Shown: positions 45,961 through 55,602, counted from the first letter of the stretch. The stretch is DNA of 64,000 bases from an uncultured Methanobacterium sp. (GCF_963666025.1 NZ_OY762552.1:1-64000), one strand, 5' to 3'. Program-made: numbers and translations. Notes: generated from the sequence alone by a model not told the origin.

Positions 45961-46078
45961 AATATTAGTGAAATATTTCTTTTTATTGGGAAATTACAAA
46001 ATATCCCTTTTAAGAGGGAAATTATGAAATATTTGTTTATTTAGAGCGAAATTATAATATATTTGTTTTGAAATAGTA
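45961..46078. repeat. Four degenerate ~29-bp repeats
   Basis: Units beginning (G)AAATTA or GAAATATTT recur at a spacing of 28-30 bp, each with a TTTGTTTATT-like centre. They lie between the DUF488 and helicase genes and are clearly related but diverged. Confidence 0.55.
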
Positions 46079-46132
46079 GACTTGACTAAAATTTACTAAA
46101 ACATGATTATTTATTAAAAATTCCTGATTTAA

Positions 46133-48949
46133 ATGCTTAAAAACGTCCTAGATACACTGGAAGGTAACCGTATCTTCCGCCGGAAAGTGGAACATATCGA
46201 AACACTCCATCCCCGAAAGGCAGAGTACGGTGAAGTGAAGGGCCTCCCGGAGTCCATCCAACAATACCTCAAGGACAGCCGTATACGGCTTTACAAGCAC
46301 CAGGTTAGGGCAACAGAACTCATCAGAAATGGGGAAAATATCCTCATCACCACACCCACTGCTTCCGGGAAAACCCTGGCCTTTAACCTGCCCATCATGG
46401 AAACCATGGCTCAAAATGATGCAGCTACTGCCCTTTACATCTACCCCGCCAAGGCACTGGCCAATGACCAGCTCAATGTCCTCAAACACCTGGAATCATC
46501 CTGCAACCTTAAAATCAATCCGAACATTTACGATGGTGACACTCCCCGTAACATCCGCCCCTGGATCAAGGAGAACTCACGTTTAATTTTAACCAATCCC
46601 TACATGTTACACCTTATAATGGGATGGCACCACCAGTGGGCACGTTTTTATAAAAACCTCAAATATGTAGTTATTGATGAAGCCCACCACTACCGTGGTG
46701 TGTTCGGATCTAATGTGGCCTTCCTCATTCGTAGGTTAAGACGGATATGTAATCATTACGGGAGTTATCCTCAGTTCATTTTATCATCAGCCACATTGGC
46801 TAATCCTGATGAGTTCAGCCGTAACCTGGTGGGAACCTCCTTCCAGGAAATTAATGAAGATACTTCCCCCAGTGGGAAGAAGCATTTCATTTTATACAAT
46901 CCCTACGCCAAGTGGGGTGATCTGTCTATTCACCAGGAAACCAGCAACCTGTTCCAGTTAATGGTTCTAAATGACCTTCAAACCCTTTGTTTCACCATTA
47001 GCCGGAAAATGGCTGAACTCATAGCCATGTGGGCTAAAAGAGAGTTAAATGAACGAAACCCACAGCTAGTTAACCGTGTAACTGCTTATCGTTCAGGTTA
47101 CCTGGCCAGTGAAAGAAGGAAGATAGAAAATGGTCTTAAAAACGGTAACCTGGTGGGTGTAACCTGTACCAATGCCCTGGAACTGGGAATGGACATTGGT
47201 AGCCTGGACGGGGTTATAATCAGTGGATATCCTGGAACCATGATCAGCACCTGGCAACAGGCAGGAAGAGCAGGAAGGGGTGAAAATGAGTCTCTGATAG
47301 TAATGGTGGCATTTGAAAACGCCCTGGATCAGTACCTTATGAAACATCCGGAGTTTTTGTTCCATAAATCTCATGAAAACGCAGTTATCGACTTGCATAA
47401 TAATAAAATCACCAACGGCCACCTCTTATGTGCAACCAAGGAGTTACCCATGACTGTGGATGATTTTGAAAAATATTTCGATGCTGATTTTGACGCCCTG
47501 GAAGATTTACGTCAGGAGGGACTTCTTAAAGAAACTGGTGCTGGTCTACTTTATGTGGGACGCCAGGAACCGGCCATGAACATCAGCCTGGATCAGATAT
47601 CCAGTGATAACTTCAAAGTATTCCATGGTAAACATCTTATGGAAACCATGGACCGGCAGCATGCCTACAGTGAAGCCCATGAAGGAGCAGTGCTCATTAA
47701 CCAGGGTGAAACTTACACTGTGGATAGTTTTAACCTGGCTAAAAGAACCATCAATGTTAAGAAGATGGATGTGGATTACCATACCCAGGCCCTAAAAAAT
47801 GTTGATGTTTCCATTGTAAAGGAGCTTAACACCAGGGAAATAGGTAATTTCAGAGTTTCCTTTGGTGAAGTAAAGGTTACCCAGGAATTCTACAAGTACA
47901 AAACCATGATCTACGGTAAAACCCTATCTACCCATGACCTTAATCTACCTCCATTGAAGTATCACACCCGTGGTCTGTGGTTCACTATTCCAGGGGTGGT
48001 GGCTGACAGTCTGGAGAATATTTTCACCAAGAAAGATGCCTATGCCGGCAGTCTTCACGGTGCAGAACATGCCCTGATATCCATGTTCCCATTACTGGTA
48101 CTCTGTGACCGTTTTGATATAGGCGGTTTATCCACCAATTACCATCCTGAAACTGGGAAGGCAACTATTTTTATCTATGATGCCTATGAGGGAGGTATTG
48201 GTCTGGCTGAAAAAGCAGTGGAAGTTATGGAAAAACTGGTGGAGGTCACCAGGGACATGGTTAAAAGCTGCCAGTGCCGTAAAGGTTGCCCCACATGCAT
48301 TTACTCCCCTAAATGTGGTAATGATAACAAGCCATTACATAAAAATGGCACGATTTTCGTCCTGGAAGCTATTTTGAAGATGATGAAGGGTGAAAAAATG
48401 GATTTACCAACTGATCCAGGATTTGAACTTGTACATAACACCACAAGACCATTAAAATCACCGGCTATGGGGAGTGATGGCTACCAGGAGTTTGAAAACC
48501 CGGAGAACTTAAACCGGAAGGGTGAATCATTTTATCTGAATGGAAATCTCAATGAAGCAGCTAAATGTTTCCAGAAGGTATTGGAAATGGATGAAAATAA
48601 TATTTCTGCCCTGAAGTATCAGGGAATTATCCTGGTAAAACAGGAAAAACCTGAAAAAGCACTTGAATTTTTCGAAAAAGTACTTTTAATTCATGCTGAT
48701 GATCCAGAAACCCTTTATTATCAGGCAATTTCCTTTAACAAAACCCAGCAATATGCAGAGAGTAAAAATGTATCAAAGAAACTACTTAAAGCCCGACCAG
48801 ACTGGGATGATGCCTGGTCTATTCTGGCAATTGCACTCCATGCATTGGGGAATAAGGAAAAAGCCATAGAAGCTTACAGCAAATCACTGGAACTTGATCC
48901 ACTTAACCAGGATGCTGCAAGAAATTTGAAAGACCTGCTGGATAGTTAA
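46133..48949 (+). CDS. Hrq1/YprA-like DEAD/DEAH helicase with DUF1998 and C-terminal TPRs
   Basis: The 938-residue protein has Walker A TTPTASGKTLAF (residue ~75), Walker B VIDEAHHYRG, SSATLANP, and the C-terminal helicase lobe with GRAGRGENES. A DUF1998 region carries four cysteines (CQCRKGCPTCIYSPKCG), a probable metal site as in Hrq1-type RecQ-like helicases. Residues ~785-938 add at least three TPR repeats (ENLNRKGESFYLNGNLNEA, then AISFNKTQQY, then AWSILAIALHALG). The TPR tail is not typical of the family and may recruit partners. It probably works in DNA repair. No ribosome binding site precedes ATG 46133. Confidence 0.87.
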   Translation: MLKNVLDTLEGNRIFRRKVEHIETLHPRKAEYGEVKGLPESIQQYLKDSRIRLYKHQVRATELIRNGENILITTPTASGKTLAFNLPIMETMAQNDAATALYIYPAKALANDQLNVLKHLESSCNLKINPNIYDGDTPRNIRPWIKENSRLILTNPYMLHLIMGWHHQWARFYKNLKYVVIDEAHHYRGVFGSNVAFLIRRLRRICNHYGSYPQFILSSATLANPDEFSRNLVGTSFQEINEDTSPSGKKHFILYNPYAKWGDLSIHQETSNLFQLMVLNDLQTLCFTISRKMAELIAMWAKRELNERNPQLVNRVTAYRSGYLASERRKIENGLKNGNLVGVTCTNALELGMDIGSLDGVIISGYPGTMISTWQQAGRAGRGENESLIVMVAFENALDQYLMKHPEFLFHKSHENAVIDLHNNKITNGHLLCATKELPMTVDDFEKYFDADFDALEDLRQEGLLKETGAGLLYVGRQEPAMNISLDQISSDNFKVFHGKHLMETMDRQHAYSEAHEGAVLINQGETYTVDSFNLAKRTINVKKMDVDYHTQALKNVDVSIVKELNTREIGNFRVSFGEVKVTQEFYKYKTMIYGKTLSTHDLNLPPLKYHTRGLWFTIPGVVADSLENIFTKKDAYAGSLHGAEHALISMFPLLVLCDRFDIGGLSTNYHPETGKATIFIYDAYEGGIGLAEKAVEVMEKLVEVTRDMVKSCQCRKGCPTCIYSPKCGNDNKPLHKNGTIFVLEAILKMMKGEKMDLPTDPGFELVHNTTRPLKSPAMGSDGYQEFENPENLNRKGESFYLNGNLNEAAKCFQKVLEMDENNISALKYQGIILVKQEKPEKALEFFEKVLLIHADDPETLYYQAISFNKTQQYAESKNVSKKLLKARPDWDDAWSILAIALHALGNKEKAIEAYSKSLELDPLNQDAARNLKDLLDS

Positions 48950-49056
48950 GGACTTATTAAAAAATTTTTCATAAATAAATGAATATATACCCAATTAATG
49001 CTTATTTTTTTTAATCTCCGATAATTTTAATAGCCAACCATTTTAAAAATGTAATC

Positions 49057-49551
49057 ATGAAAATTAAAGGTTCTTCTGAGGCCACAGGTTGTGACTGCAT
49101 TCTTGAAAAAGAGGGATTACTGCTTAAATACAAAGGTTTTTTCGGAGGAGATAAGGGAGAAGAGTTTATTAAATACAGTGACATGCAGAACATTTCCCTG
49201 GAAAAAACTGCAGGTTTAGTATCATCCCCTCTATTAATTATAGACATCCCTAACGGAACTAAAAAGGTTGTTCTGCTTGATAAACATTTCAAAATGTTTT
49301 ATGCATTACTGGAAGCAAACACCCCACACATTCCCAGTAAAAAATCCAGTGCAATTGATGAACCTGTCGAGAACTCTTCAATTCTTAAATCCATAACCGG
49401 GAAAGATAATAAGAAAAAAGAAGAATCATTAGATGTAGGTGAATCAAATCACTTCAAAAGCATCGCAGAAGCAAAGAAACTCCGGGATATGGGAGCTATT
49501 ACTGAAGAAGAGTATAATTTAATTAAGAGTAAACATTTAAAGAACATGTAA
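49057..49551 (+). CDS. PH-like and SHOCT-domain protein
   Basis: The 164-residue protein starts with a beta-rich PH-like domain (GLLLKYKGFFGG, LLIIDIPNGTKKVVLL, residues ~1-90). After a charged linker, a C-terminal SHOCT helix pair reads AEAKKLRDMGAITEEEYNLIKSKHL. SHOCT modules are common in archaeal and bacterial surface and cell-envelope proteins and may mediate oligomer contacts. No function is assigned. Confidence 0.75.
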   Translation: MKIKGSSEATGCDCILEKEGLLLKYKGFFGGDKGEEFIKYSDMQNISLEKTAGLVSSPLLIIDIPNGTKKVVLLDKHFKMFYALLEANTPHIPSKKSSAIDEPVENSSILKSITGKDNKKKEESLDVGESNHFKSIAEAKKLRDMGAITEEEYNLIKSKHLKNM

Positions 49552-49822
49552 CCACATTATTTTTCAAGGCTTATTAAATCTTCTTTAGGTAACGTTAAAT
49601 GATATGTGTATTATTTAGACTTTTAGGATATAATAGATCTATTTATAAGATAATATAATCAGTTTAAGATAATATAATCAATCTAATCTGATTATGACCT
49701 GTTTAAATAAAAATAATCAATCCAAGTAAAAATCACTCAGAAGAAATCACAATAAAATTAGAAATTAAATCACAATAATATAATTACAATCAATAGGTTT
49801 AGTTCAGGGAGATGTATCATAA
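49552..49822. other. Non-coding spacer before mgtE
   Basis: AT-rich with short near-repeats of AGATAATATAATC at 49651-49680 (two copies). No gene is visible. Confidence 0.4.
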
Positions 49823-50815
49823 ATGGAAAAATCATTAGATTACCCGGAGAAGACTGCAGGGTGGAATATGGTAACTGATGTGCCAGTATTCAGTGAAGAT
49901 GACACCCTGAAGGATATTGAAGATTTTCTCATTGACCGATCATCTCAATTTAACAGCCTGGATTATATTTACCTTACTGATAAAATTAACACCCTGGTTG
50001 GGGTTATTTCCATTAAAGATCTTCTGGTTACCGTGGATAAAACCCTGAAAGCCAGTAAGATCATGGCTGTTAACCTGGTCACTGCACATGTGGACACAGA
50101 TCAGGAGAGACTCGTTTACCTGGCTCTATCCCATGGTCTCAAATCCATACCCGTAGTGAATGAAGAGGGTGGATTTATGGGTGTGGTTCCTTATGATACC
50201 ATACTACAGATATTCAACCATGAGGTACAGAGTGATGTGTTCAAGTTTGGAGGTATATTCCACAGAATAGGAGATGAGTACACCAGCATACACTCATCAG
50301 CCCTCCACATGATCCGTTCACGTCTCCCCTGGCTAATAATTGGAGTTATTGGTGGAACACTTGCTGCTTCTTTAATTGCACAGTTTGAAGAACTTTTAAG
50401 CAGTTTCATTGCCCTGGCCAGTTTCATACCAGTGATGGTTTATATGAGTGATGCTGCCGGAGCACAGACTGAAGCACTTATAATACGCAGCATGGCCCTG
50501 GACACAAAACTCAACGTAAGGAAATATTTAACCCGTGAAGTGGTGGTGGCAACTGTCCTTGCAGCAATCTCAGGATTATTCGCCGCATTCATGGCCTACA
50601 TCACCAGACAAAACCTGATTCTTGGTATTATAATCTTTTTCGCCCTTTTTTTAAGCATCATCGCATCAGTTACCATAAATACATTGGCACCACTAATTTT
50701 AAGAAAATTCAAATACGATCCTGCACTGGCCACCGGTCCCCTGGCCACCATATTCAGTGACATAGCCACCCTGGCCATATATTTAGCAGTAGCCATAACC
50801 TTACTTGGAAATTAA
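49823..50815 (+). CDS. mgtE: MgtE-type magnesium transporter, compact form
   Basis: The 330-residue protein has two CBS domains (residues ~10-135) and the five-helix MgtE pore (170-330). The pore is identified by MVYMSDAAGAQTEALIIRSMALD and the end TGPLATIFSDIATLAIYLAVA. The N-terminal MgtE_N superhelix of longer homologs is absent. It should admit Mg2+ under control of CBS-bound ligand or Mg2+. GGGAGATG precedes the ATG. Confidence 0.85.
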   Translation: MEKSLDYPEKTAGWNMVTDVPVFSEDDTLKDIEDFLIDRSSQFNSLDYIYLTDKINTLVGVISIKDLLVTVDKTLKASKIMAVNLVTAHVDTDQERLVYLALSHGLKSIPVVNEEGGFMGVVPYDTILQIFNHEVQSDVFKFGGIFHRIGDEYTSIHSSALHMIRSRLPWLIIGVIGGTLAASLIAQFEELLSSFIALASFIPVMVYMSDAAGAQTEALIIRSMALDTKLNVRKYLTREVVVATVLAAISGLFAAFMAYITRQNLILGIIIFFALFLSIIASVTINTLAPLILRKFKYDPALATGPLATIFSDIATLAIYLAVAITLLGN

Positions 50816-51412
50816 TAAATTAAGCTGTATTGTCTAAATAGGGGCATAATACGTTTATTTTTTAAGAAGTTTTATAAAAATACTCATTTAAAAAAGTTAG
50901 TGATTATAATATATTTTAAAACCTTAAGGTAAGAATTCCTAAATTTTCCAATGGATTATTATTATTTTATAAATGGTTATTTTCCTGAAATGGTACTGGT
51001 GATAAATTATGATAGGATAAAGTTATAATGTCGGAGGAACATAATAAACTTATTAAATGTGAATATTGAGATGATCCATTCATGAACAACATGGAAACAG
51101 TTATTATCATTGGAATATTTTTTGTGACACTGGTAATTGGTTTGTTAATGTGTATATTATAACTAATCTGTTTTTATGATCCTGAAAAAAATAATTAATT
51201 CATCAAAATAGTAGTAAAATGATCCGGACATATATACTGAACCATTGAAATTAGGGTGTTTTGAAGTTTTTATTTTTTTGATATTTTTTTTAAAGTTGAG
51301 TGAGGTGAATGGATTTAAATAAATAGTATTTTTCCGGGTTTGAAGCTGTTTTAATAAATAAAAATTTTAATTTTAATAAAATATTTTTTTCTACCATTTC
51401 ACATCTTCATGT
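50816..51412. other. Long gap with one possible small gene
   Basis: AT-rich. It contains the small membrane ORF at 51082, a good GGAGG without an obvious start at ~51034, and a 13-codon frame beginning MSEEHNKLIK at about 51028. Nothing else is visible. Confidence 0.4.
51082..51162 (+). CDS. Candidate 26-residue membrane protein
   Basis: ATG 51082 opens a 26-codon frame (NNMETVIIIGIFFV, then LVIGLLMCIL) that reads as a single hydrophobic helix with a short polar start. GAGATGAT lies upstream. Small single-helix proteins are plausible but unproven. Confidence 0.35.
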   Translation: MNNMETVIIIGIFFVTLVIGLLMCIL

Positions 51413-51805
51413 TCACTTTTTTCCTGATTCCAGTAAATTTATGAAACTATCCAGTCCATCTTTACTTGAATCAACGATATCAATGGCAGAGTCCAGTTCA
51501 TCATCTTTTGATCTCTGGTCAACTATCAACCTGCGGATGATGAAACCTATTATTCCAAGTACAGCCAAGAATATTAAAAAATAAAAAAATAAAGCAAATA
51601 TGTACTGTAATAGGCTTAAGCTATCCAGTGTGAGAAAGGTTAAAGTGAAAAGAACTAAAAATGCACATGTGAAACAGCTGGCAACTACCAGTAACAGTTT
51701 TTTGTCATCATTTTTATCACGAAAGGCGGAATAGGCTGCAATGGACAGGGAAGATCCTGCCAGGCTGAAAACCAGAAATTCTGGTATTAAATGAGTTATG
51801 TCCAT
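51413..51805 (-). CDS. Small membrane protein
   Basis: The 130-residue protein has three hydrophobic segments (about residues 7-25, 34-54 and 63-90) and a charged acidic C-terminus (DELDSAIDIVDSSKDGLDSF). No known motif. GAGG is 7 nt before the ATG. It follows the gene at 51818 by 12 bp in the same orientation, so it should share the operator at 52482. Confidence 0.6.
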   Translation of the reverse strand: MDITHLIPEFLVFSLAGSSLSIAAYSAFRDKNDDKKLLLVVASCFTCAFLVLFTLTFLTLDSLSLLQYIFALFFYFLIFLAVLGIIGFIIRRLIVDQRSKDDELDSAIDIVDSSKDGLDSFINLLESGKK

Positions 51806-51817
51806 TTTTTAACCTCT

Positions 51818-52423
51818 TTATTCTTTATAACACTGCTGATTTAACACATCATCTTTGCTTAATTGTTTTCCGTAGGTTAAAATATTCTCAAATGCATCAT
51901 TATAACGCTTTAATAATTTCCGGTTGCAATTTTTAATTCCAACCGAACCCCTAGTTTCTGTGTGCCGGTGTGGCTTTTCAACATACAGGTGAGTGTTGTT
52001 AAATATCATGTAATGTTTAGTGGGTCTTTCGGGTAAAATAAAATACTTAACATTATTATATCGGTTAAGTAAACTGTAAATTTCAGTTTTATCCTCACAA
52101 AATACTTTAGGGCCTGCAATGATAATGATAGATCCAAAATCATGGTTTGCTGCATGTTTAACAATTTCCTGAGTGTTTTCACTGAATTCCCCTACAATAA
52201 CCTTGAGTTCTAACTCACTGTTATTTTTATCTTTGGATTTTTGATTTTTAAGATTTTCAATAAGGTTAAATCTCCAAACTCTCTTTTTATAACGCTCATC
52301 ACTGTGAAATAAAACTATTTCAGCACCATAATGTTCATTACAGTTGGGGTTATGCCTGTAAACAAATTTAAACAGGATAAAAACTGCCACTAATGATGTA
52401 AGACTTATAATGGCCAGTGACAA
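51818..52423 (-). CDS. Membrane-anchored protein with PLD-like/TrmB-like effector domain
   Basis: The product has an N-terminal transmembrane helix and then ~165 soluble residues. The segment NNVKYFILPERPTKHYMIF, then THLYVEKPHRHTE, resembles the C-terminal effector region of TrmB-like and PLD-like proteins, but no HxK pair or DNA-binding domain is present. The conventional start is TTG 52423. ATT 52441, 6 nt after GGTGG, would complete the membrane helix start (ILDPGLSLAIISL). Its promoter carries the 15-bp palindrome at 52483. It probably forms an operon with the gene at 51413. Confidence 0.6.
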   Translation of the reverse strand: MSLAIISLTSLVAVFILFKFVYRHNPNCNEHYGAEIVLFHSDERYKKRVWRFNLIENLKNQKSKDKNNSELELKVIVGEFSENTQEIVKHAANHDFGSIIIIAGPKVFCEDKTEIYSLLNRYNNVKYFILPERPTKHYMIFNNTHLYVEKPHRHTETRGSVGIKNCNRKLLKRYNDAFENILTYGKQLSKDDVLNQQCYKE

Positions 52424-52438
52424 ACCAGGGTCAAGTAT

Positions 52439-52455
52439 AATTTTGAACCACCTTC
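52439..52455 (-). promoter_or_regulatory. Ribosome binding site and probable ATT start
   Basis: On the minus strand GGAAGGTGG is followed by TTCAAA and ATT (52441-52439), in frame with the membrane protein. There is no ATG, GTG or TTG until codon 7. Confidence 0.5.
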
Positions 52456-52481
52456 CATTAAATCACTTTTAGTGTCATGTG

Positions 52482-52502
52482 TTACACTTGAAGTGTATGT
52501 CT
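52482..52502 (-). promoter_or_regulatory. Palindromic operator, copy 1
   Basis: It contains the perfect 15-bp palindrome TACACTTGAAGTGTA (52483-52497) and is preceded on the minus strand by AGACA and, 11 bp further upstream, by TATATAAAA (52509-52517). It sits around the expected transcription start. The same 21-bp element is at 56567-56587. Confidence 0.75.
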
Positions 52503-52697
52503 TAATGCTATATAAAATCATCCCCAGATCAGATTATAAGTTATAATTAAAAATTCAAGCATCAAAAAAATAATAAAAACAATCATCTCTGTTATCTGCG
52601 GGTTAAAAAACTTAGCTTAATATGATGTAATCAAGCTAAATCTGTAATAAAAGTAAAATTAGAATAATTTAATAAATTTAAAATTAAAAATTTAAGA

Positions 52698-53351
52698 TTA
52701 AAGTTTTTTCAAAGCTTCTTTAGCAGCATTTTGCTGAGCTTCCTTTTTACTTCCACCCACACCCACACCATAATTTTGACCATCGATCATGGCAGCCATG
52801 GTGAATGTTTTTTTATGAGGTTCCCCTTTTTCATTGAGTAAATCATAAATTATACTGAAGCCGTCCTTATTGGATAACTGCTGTAATTCTGATTTATAAT
52901 CATAAAAAAAGATATCTCCATGCTCAATATGGGGTAGCACTGTTTTTGAAAGGAATTTTTTAACATAGCCCAGGCCTAAATCCAGATACAGTGCCCCTAT
53001 AAATGCTTCGAATACATCACCAGTAACTGAATGAAGTTCTCTGCGGGATAATTCAGCTCCTGCACCCAGTTTGACATATTTATTCAGACCAATATCCATA
53101 GAATAAGTATAAAGAGCTTTGTTGCACACATAATTAGCGCGCAAACGGGTTAATTCACCTTCATCTAAATCCTGATCACTTTCATATAAAAATTCTGATA
53201 CCACCAGATCCAGAACTGCATCACCTAAAAATTCCAATCTTTCATAACACTCATTGAGGTTGTTTTCATATGAATAGGACTCGTGTAAGAATGCTATATC
53301 ATAAAGATGGAGATTTTTCGGTTTTATTGAAAATTTTTCCAGGATTTGCAT
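52698..53351 (-). CDS. rnc: Ribonuclease III
   Basis: The 217-residue protein has a complete RNase III domain: ERLEFLGDAVLDLVV (signature with catalytic Glu/Asp), LTRLRANYVCNKALY, and SVTGDVFEAFIGALYLD (second Asp/Glu). A C-terminal dsRNA-binding domain (SELQQLSNKDGFSIIYDLL...GGSKKEAQQNAAKEALKKL) follows. It should cleave double-stranded RNA. RNase III is not general in archaea, so its presence is notable. No ribosome binding site is obvious before ATG 53351. Confidence 0.9.
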   Translation of the reverse strand: MQILEKFSIKPKNLHLYDIAFLHESYSYENNLNECYERLEFLGDAVLDLVVSEFLYESDQDLDEGELTRLRANYVCNKALYTYSMDIGLNKYVKLGAGAELSRRELHSVTGDVFEAFIGALYLDLGLGYVKKFLSKTVLPHIEHGDIFFYDYKSELQQLSNKDGFSIIYDLLNEKGEPHKKTFTMAAMIDGQNYGVGVGGSKKEAQQNAAKEALKKL

Positions 53352-53565
53352 GATAATCTGTATAACTATTAAGTTAACAGTCTTATTTATACTTATAAAA
53401 TAGTATTAGCTTTAAAATAATAGTAGAGGAGATTATATTTAAATCTGTACTGTAAAGTTAAATCTACTGTGAAGTAAAATTGTATTGTACAAATAAATCT
53501 GAGTTATTCCCAAATCCAGTGGTAGATACTGATAAAAGGTGAGAATAAGGAGTATGGGAGAATAA

Positions 53566-54333
53566 TTAAACCCCAAATCGCCTTTCTCTCTGCTGGTATG
53601 ATCTCAAGGCCCTTAAAAAGTCTACTTTTCTGAATGCTGGCCAGTAACTATCACAGAAATAGAGCTCAGAATAGGATGCCTGCCATAATAAAAACCCGCT
53701 GAACCTTTCTTCACCACTGGTTCTGATAATTAGGTTGGGATCATCCAGTCCGGCAGTGTAAAGGTTTTTATTGACCATTTCTTCATTGATGTTATCAGGA
53801 TCCAGTTTTCCATCTTTAACTTTTCCTGAAATCTTTTTAATGGTATCAACTATTTCCAAACGCCCATCATAACCAATGGCAATATTCAGTAGCATCTTTT
53901 TGTAGGAAGCTGTTGATTCCTCAGCGATACTTATGGCTTTTCTCACATCATCCGGGAGTAAATCAAGCTGTCCCACTGCTTTTACTCTGACTTCATTACC
54001 ATGTATTTTCTGATTTTGAGCTATTCCTTCAAAATTTTCTTTAAAAAGGTTCATTAAGCCTTCAACCTCCTCTGGTGGTCGGTTGAAGTTCTTACTTGAG
54101 AATGCATAAACCGTGACGATCTCTATTCCCAGATCAACACACCATCCTAAAAATTCTTCAAGAGTATTTCTTCCATGTTTATGGCCATCTAATGTACTCA
54201 TATTTCTTTGAAACCTGGCATATCTCCGGTTACCATCCATGGTGATGGCTACGTGCTTGGGCATCTCCTCTAATCGGAGATCCCGGGATATGTACCATTC
54301 ATATATTGAATAAAGCGGATCTAAAACAGACAT
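53566..54333 (-). CDS. uppS: Cis-prenyltransferase (polyprenyl diphosphate synthase)
   Basis: The 255-residue protein carries the cis-prenyltransferase signatures: HVAITMDGNRRYARF (catalytic Asp), TVYAFSSKNFNRPPEEV, and IIRTSGEERFSGFLLWQASYSELYF. It builds the polyprenyl phosphate carrier for cell-wall and glycoprotein sugar transfer in the membrane. AAAGATG precedes the ATG. The rnc gene is 214 bp downstream on the same strand. A long non-coding region lies upstream. Confidence 0.92.
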   Translation of the reverse strand: MSVLDPLYSIYEWYISRDLRLEEMPKHVAITMDGNRRYARFQRNMSTLDGHKHGRNTLEEFLGWCVDLGIEIVTVYAFSSKNFNRPPEEVEGLMNLFKENFEGIAQNQKIHGNEVRVKAVGQLDLLPDDVRKAISIAEESTASYKKMLLNIAIGYDGRLEIVDTIKKISGKVKDGKLDPDNINEEMVNKNLYTAGLDDPNLIIRTSGEERFSGFLLWQASYSELYFCDSYWPAFRKVDFLRALRSYQQRERRFGV

Positions 54334-54857
54334 TTCATCTTTCCTTTTTTCTTATTAAAACTAAGTCAATAATAATTATATCTTTAACCATAAATGCATG
54401 TTGGATGTACCTATTTTTTGACATTTTTAAATTTTTAAAATCTCGTGAAATTTAGGATCTAAATCAGTTGATTACTGCAAAAATGAGTATTTTTCATTAA
54501 CTTCGTTATATCATGGTTTAACGAAGTAAATTTATTAAACTTTTTCTATTTTATTAATAACTTTAATTTTGTGTACTGGTAAAAGAAAAATCATCAAAAT
54601 CGCTCTATTTAGATCATTGAGGCTATATGTACTTAATCATTTACAGTGCTTTTCTAAATTATTAATTTCAGTATGATGGACTAGTGTTTTTTGGGTCGAT
54701 TTTCTCCGATAAATTTTTGTCCATATACAATATTTTATTTTCCATAAAATTTTTTATCAATTTTTTTCTGTACCCTTAACATTAGATATTACAGCATTAA
54801 TTTAGATGCTTGAAATCTGTGGCAATATTATATAATAGAACCACAGATATTAAGATA
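54334..54857. other. Non-coding region upstream of uppS
   Basis: About 520 bp of AT-rich sequence. No open frame with coding character and no repeat is seen before the hairpin at 54858. Confidence 0.4.
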
Positions 54858-54912
54858 GGATGCACTGGTGTACTTCATGTCTACCTCAACAGATATTCCT
54901 GCCAGTGCATCC
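54858..54912. other. Long-stem inverted repeat
   Basis: GGATGCACTGG (54858-54868) is perfectly complementary to CCAGTGCATCC (54902-54912) with a 33-nt loop. The 11-bp GC-rich stem stands out in AT-rich surroundings. It could be a terminator for the MBL gene (minus), a small RNA or a decayed mobile-element end. Confidence 0.5.
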
Positions 54913-54975
54913 ATTATTCCTAATTAACCTTTGGAGTTTTTAGTATAATTCAACTTCAAATTTGACTTGAAAACT

Positions 54976-55602
54976 TCAATATACTTTTATTTTACCATTT
55001 ATCTTTAAAGGCTGCCCATGAGCAGGACAAACCCACTTAAACTCATAATCATTTATTTTATTTATGGATTCGGCTAAGACCGTATCATCCCAGTTCATAA
55101 AGGAGCTCATGGGGGCTATTTTGCCCTTTGATGTTTTAAATAAATCCCCAACCAGTAATATATCTTTATAAAGTAAACTCACGTGTCCAGGGGTATGTCC
55201 CGGGGTGGGTATAACTTCAATACCACCAATTCTTTGATCTTCTGAGTATGGAGTTATATTTTCAGGTTTTTCCGTCCGCATAATAACCGAAACTAATTTT
55301 TTAATTCCTGGACGACTTTTTTCTCCGTAAATGTAGGGAATATCTTCCTTGGATGCCCATACTTTAGCCCCAGTAGCCTTTTGAAGAAAAGAAAGACTCC
55401 CAATATGGTCCACATCGTGGTGTGTAATTAGAATGTGCTTGATATCCTCTGGTTTTACTCCAAGAACTTTTAAATCTTTTAAAATACCATTTCCCTGTCC
55501 AGGACGTCCGGTGTCAACTAAAATTGTTTCCTCACCATTAATTAAATATGAATAGTTGCCTCTGGTTGAGTCAAGTGCATATATTTCATCAGTTACATTC
55601 AA
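54976..55602 (-). CDS. Metallo-beta-lactamase-fold hydrolase
   Basis: The 208-residue protein has the HxHxDH site as THHDVDHIGS (residues ~60-69, first position His present as ITHHDVDH), TPGHTPGHVSLL with the next His, and LLVGDLF with the bridging Asp. ACPAHGQP gives the last His. It is a glyoxalase II-like general hydrolase; the substrate is unknown. The start is TTG 55602, 7 nt after GGAGG. It is followed by a hairpin-containing spacer. Confidence 0.85.
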   Translation of the reverse strand: MNVTDEIYALDSTRGNYSYLINGEETILVDTGRPGQGNGILKDLKVLGVKPEDIKHILITHHDVDHIGSLSFLQKATGAKVWASKEDIPYIYGEKSRPGIKKLVSVIMRTEKPENITPYSEDQRIGGIEVIPTPGHTPGHVSLLYKDILLVGDLFKTSKGKIAPMSSFMNWDDTVLAESINKINDYEFKWVCPAHGQPLKINGKIKVY

